A stretch of 11,060 nucleotides of DNA from Deltaproteobacteria bacterium (GTDB lineage Bacteria; Desulfobacterota; DSM-4660; Desulfatiglandales; B25-G16). Every line of letters starts with the position of its first letter. Within the stretch, counting starts at the first letter, position 1. The translations under genes and the position numbers were made by a program. The stretch is from contig QMLW01000021.1 in the NCBI GenBank assembly GCA_003646935.1, positions 1-11,060 on the forward strand, read 5' to 3'. Positions 5,303-11,060 of the stretch are shown here, piece by piece. The notes below the pieces were generated by a model. That model saw nothing but the letters and a program-made list of their open reading frames with translations, ran no database searches and was not told where the DNA came from.

Positions 5303-6721
5303 ATGAAGATAGATAAAGAAAACATAGTTACGAGATTTCCCCCGAGTCCGACGGGAACATTGCATATCGGTGGAGCGAGAACTGCGCTGTTCAATTGGCT
5401 TTTCTCTCGCCACCATCACGGGCGGTTTATTCTCAGGATAGAGGATACAGATACGGCCAGGTCAACGAAGGAGAATACCGAGACTATCATCGAATCATTG
5501 CGGTGGCTCGGCCTCGATTGGGATGAAGGCCCATATTTTCAATCCCAGAGGTCACATGTCTATAACGCGGCATGCGAGAAACTGCTTTCCGGAGGGAAGG
5601 CCTATTACTGTCACTGCAGTCCAAAGGAGCTGGAGGAAAAGAGAAAAGATGCGATTAAAAGGGGATTAAAGCCCAAATACGATGGCACATGCAGAGACAA
5701 GAACCTCGGAAAGGCTCCTGGTGCCGTGGTCCGGTTGAAAAGTCCCCTCATTGGATCAACCACGTTCAAGGATTTGGTGAAGGGTACCATATCCATTGAA
5801 AATGAGGAACTCGACGACCTTATCCTACAACGCTCCGATGGCACCTTTACCTATAATTTTGCGGTAGTGGTAGACGACAGCGAGATGGGGGTGACCTACG
5901 TGATTAGGGGCGATGACCATATAAACAATACGCCCCGTCAGATCCTTATCTACAAGGCCCTTGGAGAGCCGATCCCCCACTACGCCCACCTTCCCATGAT
6001 CCTCGGCCCGGACAAGACGCCTCTCAGCAAGAGGCACGGGGCAACCTCGGTGCTCGCCTTTAGAGAAATGGGTTTCCTTCCCCATGCCCTGCTGAACTCC
6101 TTGGCCCGTTTGGGGTGGGCCCATGGGGATCAGGAGAAATTCTCTATCCAGGAGCTCATCGACCTATTCTCCCTCGATCGCGTGGGAAAGTCCGCGGGCA
6201 TCTTTAATATGGAAAAGCTCCTCGACCTGAATGCGAAGTACATCAGGGAGGAAACCGAAGAGACCCTTACAGATCTCGTAATCCCGTTCCTCCATAAGCT
6301 CGGGTGCGAGGAATTGAAAAGGGAGATGGTGACAGGGGCGGTCAGGACCCTAAAGGCGAGATCCAAGACATTGCTCGAGATGGCACAGAAGTCGCTGTTC
6401 TACTTTCAAAAAATCACCTATGAGCCGGAGGCCGATGAGAAATTCCTGGTGCCTGAATCATCCGAGCTCCTCGAGGAATTGCTTTCCGTTCTCAGGGCGG
6501 CGGAGGTCTTTACACGGGATGAATTGGAGCGGATCCTTGCTGCCTTCATAGAAACGCATGGAATAAAGCTCGGCGTGGTTGCCCAGCCCTTGAGGGTCGC
6601 CCTCACGGGCACCGCGGTGAGCCCGGGAATATTTGAGGTGATGGAGGTTATGGGCCGTGATATGGTGCTCACAAGGCTCACAAAGGCAATTGCGCATATA
6701 AAGGCTAAGGGTAATCGATAG
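5303..6721 (+). CDS. gltX: Glutamyl-tRNA synthetase
   Basis: A 472-residue class I aminoacyl-tRNA synthetase that joins glutamate to tRNA(Glu); length is normal. The adenylate motifs are PSPTGTLHIGGA (HIGG at 21-24) and PLSKR (240-244) in the KMSKS position, with LRIEDTD at 44-50. The zinc-type region has Cys103, Cys105 and Cys130, but the fourth ligand position, His in the E. coli enzyme (CRH), is Asp132 here (CRD). The C-terminal anticodon-binding helices are complete. No good ribosome binding site lies before ATG 5303, yet no other in-frame start is near and RFPPSPTG begins at the usual distance. It follows the KOR2 genes and precedes the hydratase-fold gene by 17 bases, all on one strand. 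Whether it charges only tRNA(Glu) or also tRNA(Gln) cannot be told; no amidotransferase genes are in view. Confidence 0.97.
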   Translation: MKIDKENIVTRFPPSPTGTLHIGGARTALFNWLFSRHHHGRFILRIEDTDTARSTKENTETIIESLRWLGLDWDEGPYFQSQRSHVYNAACEKLLSGGKAYYCHCSPKELEEKRKDAIKRGLKPKYDGTCRDKNLGKAPGAVVRLKSPLIGSTTFKDLVKGTISIENEELDDLILQRSDGTFTYNFAVVVDDSEMGVTYVIRGDDHINNTPRQILIYKALGEPIPHYAHLPMILGPDKTPLSKRHGATSVLAFREMGFLPHALLNSLARLGWAHGDQEKFSIQELIDLFSLDRVGKSAGIFNMEKLLDLNAKYIREETEETLTDLVIPFLHKLGCEELKREMVTGAVRTLKARSKTLLEMAQKSLFYFQKITYEPEADEKFLVPESSELLEELLSVLRAAEVFTRDELERILAAFIETHGIKLGVVAQPLRVALTGTAVSPGIFEVMEVMGRDMVLTRLTKAIAHIKAKGNR

Positions 6722-6738
6722 TAAGGAAAGGAGGAGAG

Positions 6739-7515
6739 ATGGAGTTTGAAGCCATTATTGTTGAAAGGAAAGACCACATCGGGATCATAACCCTGAACAG
6801 GCCTGAGCAGCTCAATACCTTTACCACTACCTTGGCTGGGGAACTAGACCATGCCCTGGCTGATATGGATAAGGATAGAGAAATCAGGGTAATAATTATC
6901 AAGGGAAATGGCCGGGCCTTTTCTGCCGGCATCGATGTATCGGTGTTGCCAATGAAAAATATCCTTGAATACAGGCAGTGGATACGAGACATGGAAAAGT
7001 CTTTCCTGACTATTGCACATATGGTAACACCTGTTATTGTTGCTGCTCACGGGGTAGCGGCTGCAAATGGTGCAGGGCTGGTGGCAGCTGCGGATCTGGC
7101 CATCGTTGCCGAGGGAACCAGGATCGGAACCACGGCCATCCACGTGGGGCTCTTTTGCATGGGCCCAGCTGTGCCCCTGTCTCGTTCCCTGGGTAGAAAA
7201 CGCGCCCTGGAGATGCTCCTCACCGGGGATTTCATCGATGCTGAAAGGGCTTCGAGCATCGGACTCGTCAACAAGGTGGTCCCGCAGGATAAATTGATGG
7301 ACGAGGCACTGGAGCTTGCGACCAAACTCGCCTCAAAAAGCCCAATAGCGCTCCAGATGGGAAAGCAGGCCTTTTACACCATGTCCGACATGGAATTCGA
7401 AAAGGCCCTGGAATACTCGGATGAGATGTTCGCCGAACTCTGCACAACCGAGGATGCCCTCGAAGGGGTAAATGCCTTCAGGGAGAAGAGGGAGCCGGTG
7501 TGGAAGCTCAAGTGA
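6739..7515 (+). CDS. Enoyl-CoA hydratase/isomerase (crotonase) family protein, ECHDC3-like, catalytic glutamates replaced
   Basis: A 258-residue crotonase-fold protein with AFSAGIDV (60-67), which forms one side of the oxyanion hole, and a second glycine region HGVAAANGAGL (104-114). Aligned by eye with the classical hydratase, the two catalytic glutamates (144 and 164 in the rat enzyme) fall on Gly113 and Ala133. Ordinary water addition to enoyl-CoA is therefore doubtful. The stretch VGLFCMGPAV (136-145), RKRALEMLLTG (153-163) and the C-terminal EPVWKLK resemble the ECHDC3-type branch, whose reaction is poorly known. AGGAGG lies 4 bases before the ATG, the strongest ribosome binding site of the plus-strand genes. 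It starts 17 bases after gltX and ends 4 bases from the stop of the convergent acyl-CoA dehydrogenase. It may still bind and process a CoA ester. Confidence 0.88.
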   Translation: MEFEAIIVERKDHIGIITLNRPEQLNTFTTTLAGELDHALADMDKDREIRVIIIKGNGRAFSAGIDVSVLPMKNILEYRQWIRDMEKSFLTIAHMVTPVIVAAHGVAAANGAGLVAAADLAIVAEGTRIGTTAIHVGLFCMGPAVPLSRSLGRKRALEMLLTGDFIDAERASSIGLVNKVVPQDKLMDEALELATKLASKSPIALQMGKQAFYTMSDMEFEKALEYSDEMFAELCTTEDALEGVNAFREKREPVWKLK

Positions 7516-7519
7516 TTGT

Positions 7520-9121
7520 TTATACTGTCAACTCCCTGGCTACCACATCCATATCTGCGAGAGTACCTTCAAAAATCGTGTTGAAGGCCACGGAGTTTAG
7601 CTCCTCTGTCAGTTCATCGAATGCCTGTTGACCTTGAACAATCTTCAATATATTTAGATAAACCTTTTCAATGGCCTCTCTTGCAAAGAGCCGGGCAACG
7701 GCCAGCATAAATTGATTCGAATGTGTCATTTCACAATTTTTTGAGCCTGCCTTTACACATATCGCCTTGGCTATCTCCATCCATGTCATCATATCTGCCA
7801 AAAGAAACATGAAATATTGTGATTTAGTAACCTTAAACTTTCGTGCAACCAAAAGGAACTCATTTAATAATCCTATGGCCCTCGCAACGATTGGGCCATC
7901 AGTTTCTTCTGAAAGGCCTGAGAGCTCTTCCGCCATGCTACGATAATATTCGCCCTTTGTATGTAATGTTTTCCTCAATCGAAAGATAGAGATGATATTC
8001 TGCTGAATTTCACTTGTTCCCTCAAAGATGGTAGTGATTTTTGCATCTCTTTTAATCTTTTCCACCTCGTATTCCTTGATATAACCATACCCTCCAAGGG
8101 CCTGAATACCATCGTTTGCCGCCAAATCACCAACCTCGGTAGCAAAATATTTGGCAATGGAACCCTCTACCTGTAAATCTTCCTCTCCTGAATCAATCCT
8201 TGCAGCAACCTCTTCGATGTAAGCCCTAACTGCCTCAAGCCTTACAGCATTGGGAACTAAAAGCTTATGGGTATAGCCCTGTTTTTCTGCGAGAGTAGTT
8301 CCGAACTGGACCCTTTCTTTTGCATAGGCGACAACCTTTTCTAACGATGAAACCCCGGCTGCGAGGCCGAAGGTTGCGACCATAAGCCTGGTATAGCCAA
8401 AAACTTTATTTGCCTCTTTTAATCCAGCTCCTTCAACGCCGCCAATAAGATCTGCTGCTGGAACAAAGACATCTTCCAATATTACAGGTGCGGTGTTTGA
8501 GGCTCTGATACCATGTTTGTCTTCGTGCTGCCCAGGCGTAAGGCCTTTTGCGCCTTTCTCAACTATGAAAAAAGATGGGCCTTCAGGTGTATCAGCAAGG
8601 ATGGTATATAAATCAGCTACCCCCCCATTGGTAACAAATTGTTTCTGTCCATTAAGCATATAACCCTTGATATCGCCCTTTTCATCAAGCACTCGTTCCG
8701 CCTTTGTCTTGAGTGCCTGGACATTAGAACCTGCCTCGGGTTCAGTGACACCATAGCCAACGATGAGTCCCTCATCTGCGATTCGCCGAATGTATTTATC
8801 CTTCTGTTCCTTCGTTCCTGCTACCCTTATTGGGTCCATGCCCAGACAGATAGCCAGAAATGACGTGGCGATGGCCATATCTACCTTGGCGATCTCCTCC
8901 GACATCCTCGCGATCTGCATGGCGCTCGCCCCCAAACCGCCATATTCCTCCGGGACGAAGATGAGATGGAGGCCGATATCAGGGCCCACCATGAATCGGA
9001 TGAGCTCCTCAGGGAACTCCCCCTTCTCATCCAGCTCCAACCGTGTGTCCAAGGATAATTTCTCCCTCTCGATCTTCTTGAGGGTATCAAGGACAATGGA
9101 GTAGGTTTCCTGATCCATCAT
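7520..9121 (-). CDS. Acyl-CoA dehydrogenase family protein with C-terminal extension
   Basis: A 533-residue FAD enzyme expected to oxidise an acyl-CoA to the 2-enoyl-CoA, passing electrons to an electron-transfer flavoprotein. The usual domains are present: N-terminal helices, FAD/substrate motif VTEPEAGSN (125-133), beta domain to about 230, and C-terminal helical domain with QALGGYGYIKEY (340-351) and IFEGTSEIQ (365-373). Glu367 is the likely catalytic base. A typical short- or branched-chain enzyme ends near 380-390; about 145 extra residues here recall the longer VLCAD/ACAD9-like layout. The tail repeats TIFEGT (515-520) with different codons. ATG 9121 or 9118 lies just after the ACT gene stop (5-base gap). 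G+C is clearly lower in most of the gene than in its first 240 bases. Next to VOR genes, a branched-chain or medium-chain acyl-CoA is a reasonable but unproven substrate. Confidence 0.93.
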   Translation of the reverse strand: MMDQETYSIVLDTLKKIEREKLSLDTRLELDEKGEFPEELIRFMVGPDIGLHLIFVPEEYGGLGASAMQIARMSEEIAKVDMAIATSFLAICLGMDPIRVAGTKEQKDKYIRRIADEGLIVGYGVTEPEAGSNVQALKTKAERVLDEKGDIKGYMLNGQKQFVTNGGVADLYTILADTPEGPSFFIVEKGAKGLTPGQHEDKHGIRASNTAPVILEDVFVPAADLIGGVEGAGLKEANKVFGYTRLMVATFGLAAGVSSLEKVVAYAKERVQFGTTLAEKQGYTHKLLVPNAVRLEAVRAYIEEVAARIDSGEEDLQVEGSIAKYFATEVGDLAANDGIQALGGYGYIKEYEVEKIKRDAKITTIFEGTSEIQQNIISIFRLRKTLHTKGEYYRSMAEELSGLSEETDGPIVARAIGLLNEFLLVARKFKVTKSQYFMFLLADMMTWMEIAKAICVKAGSKNCEMTHSNQFMLAVARLFAREAIEKVYLNILKIVQGQQAFDELTEELNSVAFNTIFEGTLADMDVVARELTV

Positions 9122-9126
9122 GATAG

Positions 9127-9573
9127 CTACAATCGATAGAGATCCTCGTCCAAGAGCCTGATCCAGTTATCCCTTAGCACAGCAACGGTTCTGTCCCTGT
9201 CAGGGGGTGCCACTCCCAGGATGAGTATTGCAGTTGGCTCCGTCGCCAGTCGTGAGAGACAGGGGTAGATATAATTTACGTTTATCCCCTCTGTCTTTAA
9301 CGGCTTTAAGATGGAATTGAGGCCGCCGGGGTGATTCGGCGTTTCACAGGCAATCACCTCTTCTGTCCTTATCCTGTAGCCCCTCGCTCTTAGCACCGTG
9401 GTAGCCCTGTCTGGATCATTGGCCACGAACCTCAGGCTTCCCTCATCGCCCTCAGTGCTCACATAAAAGGCAATGATATTCACCCCGCTGGAACCCAAAA
9501 TATCGCTCACCAGCGATAGTTGTCCCGGCTCATTCTTCAGCACGAGGTTAATCTCTTTCACAGGCATGTTCAC
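9127..9573 (-). CDS. Tandem ACT-domain protein, candidate amino-acid-sensing regulator
   Basis: A 148-residue protein made of two ACT domains, about residues 6-74 and 75-143, with no enzyme domain attached. Each begins like a classical ACT unit: a strand, then NEPGQLSLVSDILGSSGVNI in the first and HPGGLNSILKPLKTEGINV in the second. ACT domains bind amino acids at their dimer interface and control enzyme activity; stand-alone pairs like this are known beside 2-oxoacid or indolepyruvate oxidoreductase genes. The GTG start overlaps the gamma-subunit stop (GTGA), and GGAGGGAG lies just upstream; ATG 9567, two codons in, is an alternative. It sits inside the VOR operon, so feedback by a branched-chain or aromatic amino acid on that enzyme is a plausible inference. 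Its partner and ligand are unknown. Confidence 0.88.
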   Translation of the reverse strand: MNMPVKEINLVLKNEPGQLSLVSDILGSSGVNIIAFYVSTEGDEGSLRFVANDPDRATTVLRARGYRIRTEEVIACETPNHPGGLNSILKPLKTEGINVNYIYPCLSRLATEPTAILILGVAPPDRDRTVAVLRDNWIRLLDEDLYRL

Positions 9574-10115
9574 GCTCCCTCCAGGATATAGGCGGCACCC
9601 CTCTCCAAGCCCTTCCTATTGAGCTCCATCAGCTTGGCCCTCTTTCCCTTGACCACCTCGGCCAGTGCGTTCATCAAGGAATCGGTACCGGTAATGTTCG
9701 TTGCCCCTGCAAGGGCACCAAGCATAATCATGTTTACTATCCTCTCGCTCCTTAGCTTCTTGGCAATGGTATTGGCCGGTATCTTGAAGATAGCAATATC
9801 CTTCCTCGCGGGCTCAATATCTATCAAATCGGAATTTAACAGTAGGGTCCCCTTTACCTTGACTTGGCCCTCATACCTGATCAGGGAGGGCTTGTTCATG
9901 GCAATCACATAGTCGGGAAAGGATGCCACCGGAGAGGCGATCTCCTCATCCGAGATGGATACCGTGCAGTTCGCCGTTCCTCCCCGAACCTCGGCACCAT
10001 AGGAGGGGAGATAGGTCACGTGCTTACCCTCCCTCATAGCGGTCACCGCGAGGATGTAGCCCATCATCAATACCCCCTGACCGCCGAAACCCGAAAAAAT
10101 CAACTTGGTAAGCAT
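9570..10115 (-). CDS. 2-oxoacid:ferredoxin oxidoreductase gamma subunit, VOR set
   Basis: A 181-residue gamma subunit with the GFGGQG motif (9-14) and SYGAEVRGGTANCTV (38-52), complete in length. It belongs with the beta and alpha genes upstream to a 2-oxoisovalerate-type enzyme acting on branched-chain 2-oxoacids in the cytoplasm. It begins 10 bases after the beta stop, behind a weak AAGGGCGG site, and its TGA stop overlaps the GTG start of the ACT gene. Compared with the KOR2 gamma it is the same length but has ASFPDYVIAMNKPSL instead of the KOR2 pattern, matching the VOR branch better. The subunit family is certain; the substrate is inferred from the alpha and beta partners. Confidence 0.93.
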   Translation of the reverse strand: MLTKLIFSGFGGQGVLMMGYILAVTAMREGKHVTYLPSYGAEVRGGTANCTVSISDEEIASPVASFPDYVIAMNKPSLIRYEGQVKVKGTLLLNSDLIDIEPARKDIAIFKIPANTIAKKLRSERIVNMIMLGALAGATNITGTDSLMNALAEVVKGKRAKLMELNRKGLERGAAYILEGA

Positions 10116-10125
10116 AGCGCCGCCC

Positions 10126-10884
10126 TTATTTTACAGCCACTCTGTCTCCTGTGGTATCCTTGATGACCTTGAGCGGGAATATCTTTGTCATGTCCGAGCC
10201 GATCCATTCATTTGCCCGTACCGGGGACATCTTCCAATTCGTGGGACATGCGGACAGGATCTCTACCAGGGAAAACCCCAAATCAGACATCTGGACCCGA
10301 AAGGCCTTGGCAATGGCCCTCTTCGTGCGCGTGATGTTCCTCGGGGTGTTGACTGCCGTCCGCTCTATATACACGCTTCCATTGGCAATGGCCAACATCT
10401 CGCTCAAATCAATTGGAACCCCATCCCTCTCCGGATTTCTCCCTCCAGGGGTTGTCGTTGATCCCTGTCCAACGATTGTTGTGGGTGCCATCTGACCTCC
10501 GGTCATGCCATATACGCCGTTGTTCACGAAAATAACCGTGATGCGCTCACCCCTGTTCGCCGCATGGATGGTCTCTGCCGTTCCGATAGCCGCGATATCC
10601 CCATCACCCTGATAGGAGAAAACGATTCTGTCGGGCAGTGCCCTCTTGATACCAGTGGCCACCGCAGCCCCTCTCCCGTGGGGGGCCTCCCCCATGTCGA
10701 TATCGAAATAATTATAGGCGAGCACTGCACAGCCCGCAGGAGGAACGCCTATGGCAACCCCCCTGATATCCAGCTCATCGATGACCTCGGCAATCAATCG
10801 GTGGATTACACTGTGCCCGCACCCAGGGCAGTAATGAAAGACCGAGTCTTTTATGCTTCGTGGCCTGCCGAACACCTTTTTCAT
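10126..10884 (-). CDS. 2-oxoacid:ferredoxin oxidoreductase beta subunit, VOR (2-oxoisovalerate) type
   Basis: A 252-residue thiamine-diphosphate subunit. Cluster cysteines are Cys19 and Cys22 (CPGCGH), Cys52 (PAGC) and Cys213 (SACPT). The thiamine motif starts at GDGDIAAIGTAE (93-104) and ends with Asn121-Asn122, followed by YGMTGGQMAPTT. The sequence AYNYFDIDMGEAPHGRGAAVATGIKR around residues 56-81 is characteristic of the branched-chain VOR branch and differs from both KOR betas in this window. VOR converts 2-oxoisovalerate and similar acids from valine, leucine and isoleucine to isobutyryl-CoA and homologues with ferredoxin reduction. The ATG follows directly on the stop of the alpha gene (TAGATG), so the two are translated as a unit. 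Confidence 0.94.
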   Translation of the reverse strand: MKKVFGRPRSIKDSVFHYCPGCGHSVIHRLIAEVIDELDIRGVAIGVPPAGCAVLAYNYFDIDMGEAPHGRGAAVATGIKRALPDRIVFSYQGDGDIAAIGTAETIHAANRGERITVIFVNNGVYGMTGGQMAPTTIVGQGSTTTPGGRNPERDGVPIDLSEMLAIANGSVYIERTAVNTPRNITRTKRAIAKAFRVQMSDLGFSLVEILSACPTNWKMSPVRANEWIGSDMTKIFPLKVIKDTTGDRVAVK

Positions 10885-11060
10885 CTATTCCCCTGCTTCG
10901 AGCCCTTCCCTATAGTATATGTTGTTGATCACCTTCGCGATCTCATCCGGTGTGGATATAATCCCGCCCGGTCTCCCATAGAAGTGGATCCTTCTCCTTC
11001 CCTCAAGCGATAACCTCACGTCCTCTAGCATCTGACCGGTATTCATCTCGAATACCAAGA
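10885..11060 (-). CDS. vorB: VOR-type 2-oxoacid:ferredoxin oxidoreductase alpha subunit (3' part only)
   Basis: The last 57 residues of an alpha subunit, read in frame to a TAG that touches the start codon of the beta gene. The visible part begins [19 protein letters not shown] and continues to HFYGRPGG, then a short helical tail. [11 protein letters not shown] and FYGRxGG near the end are hallmarks of the VorB-type alpha chain of branched-chain 2-oxoacid:ferredoxin oxidoreductase. The rest of the gene, the promoter of this operon and probably a ferredoxin subunit lie beyond the right edge. It is the first visible gene of a five-gene minus-strand run: alpha, beta, gamma, ACT protein, acyl-CoA dehydrogenase. 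Confidence 0.88.
   Translation of the reverse strand, partial: LVFEMNTGQMLEDVRLSLEGRRRIHFYGRPGGIISTPDEIAKVINNIYYREGLEAGE

Noticed and set aside
7513..7560. Possible bidirectional terminator between the convergent crotonase and dehydrogenase genes
   Set aside because: The stop codons are only 4 bases apart and no stem-loop with a T-run is visible in either direction.
10564..11013. A 149-residue plus-strand open frame
   Set aside because: It is antisense to the VOR beta and alpha genes and has no recognisable motif; it follows from codon bias of the real genes.
1..11060. CRISPR array, toxin-antitoxin pair, defence island, prophage or integron
   Set aside because: No regularly spaced repeats, no recognisable effector, integrase or transposase genes and no RNA genes were seen; the content is metabolic.

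Overview
The window looks like part of the chromosome of an anaerobic, protein- or organic-acid-using bacterium. It holds parts of three separate 2-oxoacid:ferredoxin oxidoreductase (OFOR) gene sets, together with an acyl-CoA dehydrogenase, an enoyl-CoA hydratase-fold protein and a glutamyl-tRNA synthetase. Several OFORs next to beta-oxidation-type genes, and degenerate 7-base tandem repeats between genes, are typical of Desulfobacterota and related syntrophic or sulfate-reducing lineages. That placement is an inference from gene content only; no phylogenetic marker was searched. Base composition is mixed, about 50% G+C by eye. No tRNA, rRNA, CRISPR array, insertion sequence or phage gene was seen.

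Left block (1-2062, minus strand): a GntR/FadR-type regulator is followed 19 bases later by an OFOR alpha subunit, then by the N-terminus of a beta subunit that leaves the window (set KOR1). Middle block (about 2340-7515, plus strand): divergent from the regulator lies a second, complete OFOR in the order delta-alpha-beta-gamma (KOR2, korDABC), then gltX, then an enoyl-CoA hydratase/isomerase family gene lacking both canonical catalytic glutamates. Right block (7520-11060, minus strand, convergent with the middle block with 4 bases between stop codons): the C-terminus of a VOR-type alpha subunit, then beta, gamma, a double-ACT-domain protein and a long acyl-CoA dehydrogenase, all packed with gaps of 10 bases or less.

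The 330-base divergent gap (2063-2392) is the main regulatory region. It has a perfect TTGACA box for each direction, both inside the octamer CTTGACAA. It also has a 13-base palindrome at the predicted start of the regulator transcript, a 10-base-arm palindrome, and a REP-like GTAGGAGCGGC element. Two gaps inside the KOR2 operon each hold a different heptanucleotide repeat.

Together the genes suggest ferredoxin-linked conversion of amino-acid-derived 2-oxoacids to acyl-CoAs (KOR1, KOR2, VOR). In the right-hand operon this is followed by dehydrogenation of an acyl-CoA, possibly branched-chain, with an ACT protein as a candidate amino-acid sensor. Substrates are inferred from family resemblance and cannot be fixed from sequence alone.
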